The position numbers and the translations under genes are program-made. This document shows positions 20,000-28,869 of a DNA stretch of 64,000 nucleotides, piece after piece. The DNA comes from Bacteroides caecimuris. Lineage in GTDB: Bacteria > Bacteroidota > Bacteroidia > Bacteroidales > Bacteroidaceae. The notes below the pieces were generated by a model, which was not told the origin of the DNA, did not search any database, and saw only the letters and a program-made list of their open reading frames with translations. Each line of letters starts with the position of its first letter. Position 1 is the first letter of the stretch. The stretch spans positions 62,001-126,000 of the forward strand of contig NZ_CP015401.2 of NCBI RefSeq assembly GCF_001688725.2, in the 5' to 3' direction.

Positions 20000-22441
20000 T
20001 TATATCGAACTGACGTTACTTACAACATAGGTTTTACCGGGCTTTGTTTCGATGTCATATTCATAAACTTTCTGCAGTTTGGGAGATTGCGCACTTACCC
20101 CTTTGGCTACAAGAGGTTGCTTGACGGGAGTGGTGGCGAATAGTCTGTTTGAGCACTCTTTTCCGTTTGCCTGTTTTAAGCCTTTCCCTTTCAGGGGAAC
20201 ATAAGACCGGATGCGGAGCGTACCGCCTATATTCGATCGGATGATCGCTTTATTTAACACCTTGTTTTTCCAGTCCATATCGACGGTAAAGTTTCCACGT
20301 GCCACCAGCCCCTTCACACTTCCTTCTTTCCATGCATCAGGCAATGCCGGCAATAAATGTACGGCACCGTCATGACTTTGGAGCAACATCTCCGCTACTC
20401 CGGCTGTATAACCGAAATTACCGTCAATCTGGAAAGGCGGATGGGCATCCAGCATATTGGGATAGGTACGTCCGTTCGGATATTCGTTAGCCAAGTGATC
20501 GTTGGGCAATAGTTGAATCATATTTTGGATGATTTGGAAGGCATGGTTTCCATCCAGCATGCGTGCCCAGAAATTGACTTTCCAGCCGATACTCCAACCG
20601 GTAGCCTTATCACCGCGTTGCAGCAATGTGTTTCTTGCTGCCTGGAATAACCCGGGATTGGAGTATGGAGAAATTTGATTACTCGGATATAGCCCGTACA
20701 AATGTGAAATATGACGGTGCTCGTCCTTGGGATTGTCAATGTCTTCCAGCCATTCTTGTAGTTGATTATGTTTTCCTATTTGCATAGGTGGCAACTTTTC
20801 CAGTGTTTGTTTGAGCGAATCCTGGAAAGAGGAGGCTTCACCTGCGATGTATGAAGCCGATAAGGTATTATGCAGCGCATCAAAGGCAATCTGGTTATCC
20901 ATGGTGCAACCTGCCGTGATGGAACCGTGTTCCGGTGACACGGAAGGAGACACTACCAACCATTTATATACTGGATGTTCCACCAGAAAATCCATATAGA
21001 ATTGTGCGGTTCCTTTCAGTATCGGATAATATTCCTTTAGAAATTCTTTATCTCCGGTAAAGAGGTAATGTTGCCAGATATGTTGAGCTAACCATGCACC
21101 GCCGCTAGGCCACATTCCGGCTGCGGCAAAATCGACTACACCACAGATTCTCCACAAATCAGTATTGTGATGCGCCATCCATCCCCGACAATCATACATG
21201 GTTCGGGCGGTTTCTGCTCCTGTGACAGATAAATCTTTCAACATGGAGAATAGCGGACCATGTGTTTCACTTAAATTGGTGACTTCTGCCGGCCAATAGT
21301 TCATTTCTGTATTAATGTTGATGGTATACTTGCTGTCCCACGGGGCATGTGTGCTGTTATTCCATATTCCTTGCAGATTAGCCGGTTGTCCACCCGGTTG
21401 TGAAGATGAAATCAGCAGATAACGTCCATAATGGAAAAGTAGAGCAGCCATTGCCATGTCTTCCCCATTCCCGAAGTTTTCAATTCGTTTGGGAGTTTCC
21501 AGTTGGGAAGCTTTGCCTGAAGGTAATGTAAGGCGTACACGGTCAAATTGTTTTTTATAATAAGCGATATGGTTTTTGAAAGCTTTTTCGTAAGGTGTTT
21601 GCATCGCTCTTTTCAGATATTCGCTGGTCCGTTGGGATTCATCGGCACTGACATCCTGGTAGTTTACGTAGTTGGTTGCTGCCGATATATAAAGGGTGGC
21701 TTCTGTTCCTGCATTTATTTGGAGCGTATTTCCTGCCGGGCGGAGAGTACCATCTGTTTTCACTTGAACCTGACATTCTGCGCGTAGTGCGGCTTTCAAG
21801 CCTTCCTGTTCTTTCCCTTGACAGGTGATAGTCAGTTTGTTATTTTGAGCATTGACCTCATATTTCAATGGGCAGTTGTATGACACATTGAAATTTAGCG
21901 CATGGGGTTGGCTCGCCTTGATGTGCATGATGATGACATTATCCGTGAATGAGGCGAAAGTAGTGCGGGTATAGTTTATACCATTCACTTGATAGCGGGT
22001 GGTAGTTGTTGCATTTTCCAGATTCAAGTCGCGGTAGAATCCGGTGGCATCCTTATGTCCGGGGAACTCCAGGTACAAATTTCCCAATGTCAGATAGCTC
22101 ATTCCGTGTTGCCGGGTTAGAAAATTGGCATCAATGAGCCTTTGTGCTTCCTTGTTTTTTCCTTCAAATATCAGTTTGCGCACAATAGGGAGGACATGTA
22201 CTGCATTCGGGTTATTATTGTTATAAGGAGAGCCTGCCCAAAACGTTTCTTCATTCAGTTGCAGTTCTTCACGCTCGGTTCCTCCATATACCATCGCCCC
22301 AAGGCGGGAATTGCCGATAGGAAGAGCTTCCGACCAGTTCTGTGCCGGTTGGCTGTACCAAAGTTTCAAATTTTGTCCTGAAACTAAATGACTTGTTAAC
22401 AGGAATAGCAGGAAGAGTGTGTTTCTATTCATATTGTACAT
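20000..22441 (-). CDS. GH95 glycoside hydrolase (alpha-L-fucosidase / alpha-L-galactosidase type)
   Basis: An 813-residue secreted enzyme with a signal peptide ending near LVSGQ. It may start at 22441 or at the second ATG at 22432; no clear ribosome-binding site separates them. GH95 features are the N-terminal beta-sandwich opening with [19 protein letters not shown] and [10 protein letters not shown], and the (alpha/alpha)6 barrel with [23 protein letters not shown] and the C-terminal [19 protein letters not shown]. The length matches the family. GH95 members cleave alpha-1,2-L-fucose, but members in Bacteroides xylan loci have been reported to remove L-galactose from complex corn xylan, which is the more likely substrate here. 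It is transcribed divergently from the CE1 esterase, with a TATCTTTG box upstream. Confidence 0.93.
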   Translation of the reverse strand: MYNMNRNTLFLLFLLTSHLVSGQNLKLWYSQPAQNWSEALPIGNSRLGAMVYGGTEREELQLNEETFWAGSPYNNNNPNAVHVLPIVRKLIFEGKNKEAQRLIDANFLTRQHGMSYLTLGNLYLEFPGHKDATGFYRDLNLENATTTTRYQVNGINYTRTTFASFTDNVIIMHIKASQPHALNFNVSYNCPLKYEVNAQNNKLTITCQGKEQEGLKAALRAECQVQVKTDGTLRPAGNTLQINAGTEATLYISAATNYVNYQDVSADESQRTSEYLKRAMQTPYEKAFKNHIAYYKKQFDRVRLTLPSGKASQLETPKRIENFGNGEDMAMAALLFHYGRYLLISSSQPGGQPANLQGIWNNSTHAPWDSKYTININTEMNYWPAEVTNLSETHGPLFSMLKDLSVTGAETARTMYDCRGWMAHHNTDLWRICGVVDFAAAGMWPSGGAWLAQHIWQHYLFTGDKEFLKEYYPILKGTAQFYMDFLVEHPVYKWLVVSPSVSPEHGSITAGCTMDNQIAFDALHNTLSASYIAGEASSFQDSLKQTLEKLPPMQIGKHNQLQEWLEDIDNPKDEHRHISHLYGLYPSNQISPYSNPGLFQAARNTLLQRGDKATGWSIGWKVNFWARMLDGNHAFQIIQNMIQLLPNDHLANEYPNGRTYPNMLDAHPPFQIDGNFGYTAGVAEMLLQSHDGAVHLLPALPDAWKEGSVKGLVARGNFTVDMDWKNKVLNKAIIRSNIGGTLRIRSYVPLKGKGLKQANGKECSNRLFATTPVKQPLVAKGVSAQSPKLQKVYEYDIETKPGKTYVVSNVSSI

Positions 22442-22511
22442 TTGTATAGGAATTAATATGGGTTTCTCATGATTTGAAAGTTTTCGCTCAAATCGGTCGG
22501 ATTATATGTCG

Positions 22512-22519
22512 CAAAGATA
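22512..22519 (-). promoter_or_regulatory. Bacteroides -7 box for the GH95 gene
   Basis: The minus strand reads TATCTTTG here, an exact match to the Bacteroidales -7 consensus TAnnTTTG, about 70 bases upstream of the GH95 start. No clear -33 TTTG was found. Confidence 0.55.
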
Positions 22520-22644
22520 GATTATTTATTTGTTATGAAAGCATAAAAGATGTATCGGATTTTTTGTTCGTAGGTTGCCTTTCTCTGTTTATGTTACCAA
22601 TATTATACTGATATGTTACATGCGGTTTATTGAGGGTGGATTTT

Positions 22645-22676
22645 TTTGCTTTTTGTATGAGAACGACGTATTTTTG
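22645..22676 (+). promoter_or_regulatory. Promoter of the CE1 esterase gene
   Basis: TTTG at 22645-22648 and TATTTTTG at 22669-22676 are separated by 20 bases, matching the Bacteroides -33/-7 consensus (TTTG, about 19-21 bases, TAnnTTTG). The start codon follows 22 bases later. Confidence 0.65.
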
Positions 22677-22698
22677 CCATAAATAGATAATTGGCAAT

Positions 22699-23571
22699 AT
22701 GAAGAAGTTGATTTTATTTTTTATTGTATCGGTTTGTGGTTTGTCGTTGTATGCACAAACGAAGTATCAGAGTAGAGTGATGACAGATACGCTCTACAGT
22801 AACGTATTAAAAGCAAAGCGTGCATATACTGTTTATCTTCCTAAGAGTTTCGAACAGGATAAAAATAAAATGTATCCTGTTCTCTACCTGTTGCATGGTA
22901 TGTGGGAAAAAAATGATGTATGGATGAATCGCGGGCATGTAAAGGATGTGATGGACTGTCTTACAGCCGGTGGGGAAGCTCGTGAAATGATAATAGTCTG
23001 CCCCGATGCGGGGGGAGGAGATCCGAATATCTTTCAGAATGGGTATTTCGATATGCCGGGTTGGGCGTATGAAACATTCTTTTTTACGGAGTTTCTGCCC
23101 TATGTAGAGAAACGTTTTCGGGTGATGGGTGATAAACGGCATCGGGCTATAGCAGGACTTTCGATGGGTGGTGGCGGAGCTACTTGTTATGGGCAACGCC
23201 ATACAGAACTTTTCTGTGCAGTCTATGCTATGAGTGCATTGATGGATATTCCGGAAGAAGGGGCCGCCCGCTTTAATGATCCGAATGGAAAATTGGCAAT
23301 TCTGACTCGTTCGGTTATAGAAAAAAGTTGTGTAAAATATGTTACCGGGGCAAATGAAGAACAGAAGAATGAACTGCGTAGTGTAGCTTGGTTTGTAGAT
23401 TGTGGTGACGATGACTTCTTGCTCGACCGTAATATTGAATTTTACCATGCAATGAGGCAGGCTGATATCCCTTGTCAGTTTCGTGTGCGCGATGGAGGGC
23501 ATACCTGGGAATATTGGCATTCGGCTCTCTATATTTGTTTGCCTTTTATTAGTCGGTTGATGGGTGTGTGA
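22699..23571 (+). CDS. CE1-family esterase (xylan deacetylase / feruloyl esterase type)
   Basis: A 290-residue secreted alpha/beta hydrolase of the esterase D / CE1 group. A signal peptide ends near LYAQ (20). YPVLYLLHGMWE near 54-65 forms the oxyanion-hole strand, Ser155 in AGLSMGG is the nucleophile, an acidic cluster in DCGDDDF near 234 supplies the Asp, and His268 in DGGHTWEYW completes the triad. It is a stand-alone second CE1 beside the CE1 half of the CE6-CE1 protein. It has its own promoter and is divergent from GH95. It probably removes acetyl or feruloyl esters from imported xylan fragments. The in-frame sequence after its TGA stays open for 47 more codons. Confidence 0.92.
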   Translation: MKKLILFFIVSVCGLSLYAQTKYQSRVMTDTLYSNVLKAKRAYTVYLPKSFEQDKNKMYPVLYLLHGMWEKNDVWMNRGHVKDVMDCLTAGGEAREMIIVCPDAGGGDPNIFQNGYFDMPGWAYETFFFTEFLPYVEKRFRVMGDKRHRAIAGLSMGGGGATCYGQRHTELFCAVYAMSALMDIPEEGAARFNDPNGKLAILTRSVIEKSCVKYVTGANEEQKNELRSVAWFVDCGDDDFLLDRNIEFYHAMRQADIPCQFRVRDGGHTWEYWHSALYICLPFISRLMGV

Positions 23572-23866
23572 TTTTGTCATAGCGACGCAAGTTATGGCAA
23601 ACGGGCCGAACTGATAACAGACCAGTATGGTTATTATTTCGTTATGGCTCAACCATCCCTTTGGGTTGCGGTGACGGTGTCCTTTATTTCTCTATTCTTT
23701 GGAAAGAACAAATGAAACGAAATTAATGGGCATGTCTTTAAAAGATTTGCTTTCCATTAATCGCCGGCTATAGTTGTCTGTCTAGCCGACTGTAGTCGGC
23801 TGATTGGACAACGGTAGTCGACCAGGTGGACAACTCCAGTCGGCTTCTTATATGCAAGCTGTTCCA
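23572..23866. other. Gap between the CE1 esterase and the insertion sequence
   Basis: No gene is recognised with confidence. Directly after the CE1 stop an open stretch continues in the same frame to a TGA at 23713-23715. It includes MAQPSLWVAVTVSF and SLFFGKNK and may be a small peptide, a repeat or chance. Further on lies a degenerate 22-bp tandem repeat (23794-23843) and then the left target-site copy of the insertion sequence. Confidence 0.5.
23794..23843. repeat. Degenerate 22-bp tandem repeat with a small hairpin
   Basis: AGTCGG/AGTCGA recurs at 23794, 23816 and 23838, exactly 22 bases apart each time, and GGACAAC recurs at 23806 and 23828, also 22 apart. The first copy overlaps a hairpin in which AGCCGAC (23784-23790) pairs with GTCGGCT (23795-23801). 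A spacing of two helical turns is what a protein-binding array would show, but no function is known to me. Confidence 0.5.
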
Positions 23867-25447
23867 CAGGGAAAACGCACGATTTAAAAGGCTTTAATAA
23901 AGGTATCTATCAAATTAGTTAAGTACTCATCACTCCATCCTGCCTTCTTCCTTTTCCTATTGACCGAAGTCTTCTTGTCTTCATCCTGATAATTCTTCAA
24001 AATGGTCAATGCCATTTTCGTTAAAGTGGAAAAGTTTTGTGCCGAATTCATCATTTTTCTTCCATCATCTTCATTAAATGTAACATCCAATTGCCAATGC
24101 AATCCATTTTCTACCGCCCAATGCTTTCTCTTATATTTAAGAATAAGCTCTGGATTGTTCACTAATGAAGAGATGAAACAATGTTTCTCATTTTGTATTT
24201 CTCCTGTGGCTATATTTATTTTCTCGGTCTTTATCATTCCATAAGTCCTAAGATTCTTCCAATCGCGATAACAGAACCCTAATCTACTGGGCTCAGAGCA
24301 GGATATGCAGGTCCTTGTCACCATAAATCCATGACCTTCTGTGGTTTCTTCAGCTCTTTTGATAAAATCATTTTTTCTTCCGGAAATTAGCAAGTACTCC
24401 GCATCGTTTTCGATATTTTCCCTTAGTTTTAAATGGTTGTCTTTCACCTCTAAAAGATAATCGGCTTGTTTCTCTACTATTTTTTCTACAATTTTCTTTT
24501 GGGTACCAAGTGCATCGATGGTAACTACATCTCCTTGTCGTATATCAATGTCGTCCAGTAATTTGGGTATTGCTACTATTTCATTCTCTTTTATTGAGAC
24601 CCGTTCCTGCCCTAATGACAGACTCATATCAGAAAGAAAGGCACTGACAACATGAAGTTTGGCTACTGATGCCTGCTCCTTTGTTATTTTACCCGCTGAC
24701 TCTTGTACCAGTTTATCAGCATTGATGGCACCACGGATCGTTTTTCCGTCAATAGCTATATGTCTATTCGTATAAAGATCATTTCCCTCATTAATTTGAA
24801 CTTTCGACCAGTCACAATCTTCTATGGATGGTGAATCCCCCCTCATATTACGGGCCCATTCTCTGTAACAACTCTCTAATTTTTCCGTTTTTATGATACA
24901 AAAAAATCGGCGTAATGTATCATGTGACGGGGTAGTTTCTAAGTCCGGTATGAATCTTCTAAGAAAATCTTTCTTATAACGGGCGAAGTCTGCTATATCA
25001 TTCCAACTCTGACAATCACAAAAAATACCTGATAAAGTGACAAGCATTATCAATTTGCCCGAATAAGTGACTTTATTCTTTTCACGTGGGTCGATTGTAT
25101 CAATAGCTTCAGACATACTGGCCATATGACGCGCCAATTCGTCATTTATTAAAAAATCTTTTGCAATCTTATCCATTACTATTTATTATTTAGGCGTGAA
25201 GATAATGAAATACTAGAAGGTATACAATATAAATAATCAATATATCAATTGAAGAACCACGAAGATAAAAAAAAGGATGAAACCAATAGGTAACATGACA
25301 ATGGGAAGTTGTGACATGTCTATAGGAGGAAAAGAAAGTAGGAAGACTTTATTTATTAGATATAAAAGAGTTTTGCCATCAAATAAGTTTTGAGAAGAAA
25401 AGATAAATGCTGGTTATTAGATAATTAACGATCGTGCGTTTTCCCTG
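23867..25447 (-). mobile_element. Complete ISAs1-family insertion sequence
   Basis: A 1581-bp element. Its left end CAGGGAAAACGCACGAT (23867-23883) is the exact reverse complement of its right end at 25431-25447, so the terminal inverted repeats are 17 bp and perfect. The flanks are identical: AGCTGTTCCA at 23857-23866 and at 25448-25457, a 10-bp target-site duplication. The only gene is the transposase, and a 254-base AT-rich non-coding stretch lies between its start and the right end. Perfect ends and an unmutated duplication suggest a recent, potentially active insertion. Confidence 0.93.
23884..25176 (-). CDS. ISAs1-family transposase
   Basis: A 430-residue DDE transposase of the ISAs1 / H-repeat group. 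The N-terminal 90 residues hold a helical domain with LIMLVTLSGIFCDCQSWNDI, characteristic of the family. The catalytic core follows with the first Asp in HIAIDGKTIRGA near 139, a second acidic strand VVTIDALGTQKKIV near 222, DYLLEVKDNH near 240, and RKHWAVENGLHWQLDV near 362-377 carrying the expected C-terminal Glu. The stop codon is immediately inside the left inverted repeat. The gene is intact and full length for the family. Confidence 0.93.
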   Translation of the reverse strand: MDKIAKDFLINDELARHMASMSEAIDTIDPREKNKVTYSGKLIMLVTLSGIFCDCQSWNDIADFARYKKDFLRRFIPDLETTPSHDTLRRFFCIIKTEKLESCYREWARNMRGDSPSIEDCDWSKVQINEGNDLYTNRHIAIDGKTIRGAINADKLVQESAGKITKEQASVAKLHVVSAFLSDMSLSLGQERVSIKENEIVAIPKLLDDIDIRQGDVVTIDALGTQKKIVEKIVEKQADYLLEVKDNHLKLRENIENDAEYLLISGRKNDFIKRAEETTEGHGFMVTRTCISCSEPSRLGFCYRDWKNLRTYGMIKTEKINIATGEIQNEKHCFISSLVNNPELILKYKRKHWAVENGLHWQLDVTFNEDDGRKMMNSAQNFSTLTKMALTILKNYQDEDKKTSVNRKRKKAGWSDEYLTNLIDTFIKAF

Positions 25448-25457
25448 AGCTGTTCCA

Positions 25458-25764
25458 TTTGCTAAGCCTGACAATACCGATGCGAAGGTTACGGGCTATG
25501 AAAGTGCAAACTGTGGGAATTGTGAAGGCGTGAAGGGCGTGAAGAAAAGCTTTCTCTTTATTTGTTCACAGAAAATACCTGTCAAACAGATGGTTGCCAT
25601 CCGTGAAGGATGTGAAGGAGAAGAACTAAACTTTATTGGGGCTTTGGTAATTTTCGGCACAATGAATTCAAAACCGCACCGTTTTTTAATTAAATGAGAA
25701 TTTGATACAGACAGAAGAACATAAGAACAAAAAATAAAATAGCCGTTCCATAAGCAATAGAAAT
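25458..25764. other. Gap between the insertion sequence and the GH115 remnant
   Basis: About 300 bases without a recognisable gene. It contains short GTGAAGG-type direct repeats (25513-25535 and 25603-25618) and becomes AT-rich next to the GH115 stop. I looked for the missing C-terminal part of the GH115 protein on the minus strand and did not find it, so this sequence probably replaced it. Confidence 0.5.
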
Positions 25765-26568
25765 TTAAGGTTCGTGGTGGGACGTGCCGATAATGACTCC
25801 CATTTCACTTGCTGTTTTACTATTCTGCGGGTCGTCGGCATAGAAAGCCCAGCTCCACATGGCTGGCCAAAGGAAGTTACCTTTCAGGCGTAGTATCAGT
25901 TCGCAAACTTGTGCATAAAAACGGTGGTCACCATAGTTTGTGCCGTAGGTCTGTTTTACCCAACCGGTCAGACAGGGCGCTTCATCATTCAGGAAGATAC
26001 CGCGGTAGGTCACCGCAGGTTCTCCGTCTGTATACTGTCCCGGCTTTACATATACATTCTGTTGCTTTCGGATAGGTACGTCCGCCCACCAGTACCAAGG
26101 CGATACCCCTATTTGTTCGGAAAGTTCGTAGATACCATAAATCGTACCGCGTCTGTCGCTGCCGATGATAACCACTGCTTCCTCCACTCCTTCACAGGGA
26201 TTCGTGATAACTTGCAGGATATATTTCTCGTTTTTCCCTTCCAGCTCTTTTTTATCTATTTTGTTTGCGGCCATCAGTCTCTTTACAAAAGGAGTACTGT
26301 AAGTACCTGCAATGATACACCGTTTCGAACTTGTGCTTGTTAAGAGTTCGGGCTTTGTCCCGCATACTTGCAGTATGTCTTGTTGAAGATTGCCGGCAGC
26401 TATCATCACTCCTTTGTCTTCGGAAGAATCTACGTATATCGGACAAGGAACTCCTTGGGATATCAACGGAAAATGATTATCGGCCGGTGTGAATACTACG
26501 AATGGCTCGGCGGCAAATGCCGCTATACTCACAGCGGAGAGGTAGAAGAATAGAAATAGTTTTTTCAT
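25765..26568 (-). pseudogene. GH115 alpha-glucuronidase, truncated N-terminal fragment
   Basis: About 267 codons from ATG 26568 (start of a signal peptide, MKKLFLFFYLSAVSIAAFA) to a TAA at 25765. The sequence matches the N-terminal domain and the beginning of the barrel of GH115 enzymes: IIGSDRRGTIYGIYELSEQIGVSPWYWW near 170-195, then FLNDEAPCLTGWV, NFLWPAMWSWAF and finally GTSHHEP, where the family continues with the rest of the barrel. Full-length enzymes have 800-970 residues, so about 70 percent including most of the active site is gone. Intact, it would remove methyl-glucuronic acid from xylan. The insertion sequence lies about 300 bases beyond the broken end. A TATCTTTG promoter box upstream survives. 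Confidence 0.88.
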
Positions 26569-26757
26569 GGTTTCAATATTTAATAGTATGTTGATCATTA
26601 ATCTTACTTTTAGGATGCACAACTCCCATAATAGGATAGAGGTGTCATGTTGTAAAACTATTGTTCTTCTTCATAAATACTATATTTAATGAAATTATCT
26701 TCTTTGTGTCTTAAATTTCAAGAATGGTTTATTTTTTGTCTGTACTGTGACACGATG

Positions 26758-26765
26758 CAAAGATA
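26758..26765 (-). promoter_or_regulatory. -7 box upstream of the GH115 remnant
   Basis: The minus strand reads TATCTTTG, an exact TAnnTTTG match, 190 bases before the GH115 start. The untranslated leader would be unusually long. No convincing -33 element was seen. Confidence 0.45.
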
Positions 26766-26882
26766 GTGGGTATTGATAAGAACGGGCTTTGAGTATGTTA
26801 CAATTATTTATGCTGTTGATACCAATCTACTTTTTGAACGGTTGATATCTTCTAATATCTCTCGCACAGATAGTAAAAAGAA

Positions 26883-27719
26883 TTATTGTTGATGGTATTG
26901 AATCAGCCCTTCCATCGGACTTTGAAGAATCTTACCGACCTGAATACCTGTTGTTTGCGCAGCCTCCTGCAAAATCTCCTTGTAACAATGAGCTACGGAA
27001 CCAATAAAATGTACCGGATATTGCTTATAATCATATTGCATCACGTTTCTGCGGAGAAAAGCGATAAAGCTGTTGAGTACTAGTGAACGGATAGCCGGTT
27101 CTTCCAAGTGTTGTGCAAGGAAAGGGGAGAGACTAGCCAGAAAACGGTTCGGGAAAGGCTGGCGGTAAACGCGGTCGATGATTTCGGGAGCCGTCAGGCC
27201 GAACTGTTTTAAGAAAGCTTCTTTGATGGCGGGTGGAAGCTGGTTTTTCAGTATATCGCCTACCAATAGTTTTCCTAAGACTGCGCCGCTTCCTTCATCT
27301 CCCAGGATGAATCCAAGAGGGGAGATGTTGTTGACAATCTCTTCACCATTGTAGAAACAGGAATTGGAACCTGTGCCGAGGATGCAGGCAATCCCGGCTT
27401 CATGTCCGCATAGTCCGCGGGCAGCGGCAAGCATGTCCGAGTAGGCTTTGATATTCCCGATGACGGGCAGGCTGTCGGCAATAGCCCGCCGGAGGACGGG
27501 AGCCTTTTCGGGCGTGCATCCAGCACCATAAAAAAAGACGGAGTTGATCGCTCCTTCCGGTAGTTGTGGCAGGAGGGAGTGCGTCAGCTCTTGTTGAATC
27601 TCTTCTTCTGATTGGAAGAAGGGATTAATTCCCTTCGTTCCCATTCGTTTGACCGAGGTGCCGTTGAAAACGATGCACCAGTCGGTTTTGGTAGAACCAC
27701 TATCTGCAATGAGTATCAT
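26883..27719 (-). CDS. BadF/BadG-type sugar kinase (GlcNAc/MurNAc kinase family)
   Basis: A 278-residue kinase of the ASKHA fold. The phosphate-1 motif is LIADSGSTKTDW at 3-14, followed by a second nucleotide strand ACILGTGSNSCFYNG near 110-125 and LGDEGSGAVLG near 138-148. This is the pattern of N-acetylglucosamine kinases (PF01869). Its start overlaps the stop of the upstream MurT/NagX-like gene by 4 bases, so the two are translationally coupled. In Tannerella forsythia a kinase of this type (MurK) next to a membrane transporter (MurT) phosphorylates N-acetylmuramic acid, and the same job is plausible here. No MurQ etherase gene is adjacent. Sugar specificity cannot be settled from sequence. 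Confidence 0.88.
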   Translation of the reverse strand: MILIADSGSTKTDWCIVFNGTSVKRMGTKGINPFFQSEEEIQQELTHSLLPQLPEGAINSVFFYGAGCTPEKAPVLRRAIADSLPVIGNIKAYSDMLAAARGLCGHEAGIACILGTGSNSCFYNGEEIVNNISPLGFILGDEGSGAVLGKLLVGDILKNQLPPAIKEAFLKQFGLTAPEIIDRVYRQPFPNRFLASLSPFLAQHLEEPAIRSLVLNSFIAFLRRNVMQYDYKQYPVHFIGSVAHCYKEILQEAAQTTGIQVGKILQSPMEGLIQYHQQ

Positions 27720-28831
27720 ATCTTAATGTATATTTTCTTTTTGTATAATATATAACCTATTGACCAGTTAAGTAAGACAAAGAGGATGGCATAGGCAAGA
27801 GAGCCTCCTTGGTTTCCGAAAACAGGTTGGAGGGCACATTGGTAGACAACTTGTTGGATGGAGGTACTTTCTCCCTGATAAGTGACGTTGGTAGCGCATA
27901 TTGAAACGCCGATGACACCTGCCATTACATAAATAAAGAGAGGGTTCACGCCGAAAGACTCAAAGAAACGGCTCCATTTTTTATATCCTTTGATGTCGAT
28001 AATCCAAACGAGTAGAGCCAATAGACTGGAGCCTAATCCACAAGTGACTAGCACAAAGGTAGGCGACCATATCTTTTTATTGAATGGGCAGCCATAACTG
28101 AATAAGAAGCCAGCAAAAGTCAGAATGGTGCCGATAAGGAAAAGCCTTTCCAGCTTCTCATGTATATCTTTCACTTCCATGAGTAGCTTACCGACGCAAA
28201 AGCCGATCAATACATGTGCGATAGAAGGAATAGTGCTAAGAAGTCCTTCCGGGTCGATGTGGCTGTTTTGATATACATGGGCGTTTCCTAAGATGCTGCG
28301 GTCGACGATGGAAAGAATATTCGTTTCGTCGTAGGCAAAACCGTTGCCAGTAATGAGAATAATGAAATAACCTACTAATAATATGACAATCAGATAAGGT
28401 ATATGCTTGTGTCTCAGCAACAAGGCAATTAGTGCCGAAGCACCGTAGCAGAGCGCTAGGCGCTGCATGACTCCCAAGATGCGAATTTGCTCAAATGGGA
28501 GAGGATTGTGGGTGTAACACAGTAAGGCAAACCAGTTGAGGGCTATTCCGATAAGGAAAATAACAATGGTTCTTTTGATTATTTTCAAAGCAGTCGGAGT
28601 GTTGAATGTAAAGTTATACTTTTTAAGTGAGATATAGGTGGAGATTCCCATGATAAACATGAAGAAAGGGAAAATGAGGTCTGTGGGGGTAAGACCGTTC
28701 CATTGGGCATGTTTAAGGGGAGCGTATGCATGTTGCCAGGAGCCCGGATTATTAACTAGGATCATTCCTGCGATAGTAATGCCTCGCATTACATCGAGTG
28801 CCAGAAGGCGTTTGTTACTTGTTACATTCAT
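27716..28831 (-). CDS. DUF5009 / NagX-HGSNAT family membrane protein, MurT-like
   Basis: A 371-residue integral membrane protein with about 10-11 predicted helices. The N-terminal signature RLLALDVMRGITIAGMILVNNPG and PTDLIFPFFMFIMGISTY are hallmarks of the acyltransferase-like DUF5009 / heparan-alpha-glucosaminide N-acetyltransferase family. The family name suggests acetyl transfer, but a member in Tannerella (MurT) has been described as an N-acetylmuramic acid transporter, and the coupling here with a sugar kinase supports uptake followed by phosphorylation. It lies 38 bases after the AmpG-like gene in the same operon. Which activity applies is open. Confidence 0.82.
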   Translation of the reverse strand: MNVTSNKRLLALDVMRGITIAGMILVNNPGSWQHAYAPLKHAQWNGLTPTDLIFPFFMFIMGISTYISLKKYNFTFNTPTALKIIKRTIVIFLIGIALNWFALLCYTHNPLPFEQIRILGVMQRLALCYGASALIALLLRHKHIPYLIVILLVGYFIILITGNGFAYDETNILSIVDRSILGNAHVYQNSHIDPEGLLSTIPSIAHVLIGFCVGKLLMEVKDIHEKLERLFLIGTILTFAGFLFSYGCPFNKKIWSPTFVLVTCGLGSSLLALLVWIIDIKGYKKWSRFFESFGVNPLFIYVMAGVIGVSICATNVTYQGESTSIQQVVYQCALQPVFGNQGGSLAYAILFVLLNWSIGYILYKKKIYIKI

Positions 28832-28869
28832 GACTGTTACTTTTTAATGTGTTAAATTAGTAAATATGT

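Noticed and set aside
22807..23652. A 281-codon open frame on the minus strand
   Set aside because: It is antisense to the CE1 esterase, whose catalytic triad is complete, and it lacks a ribosome-binding site and any known motif.
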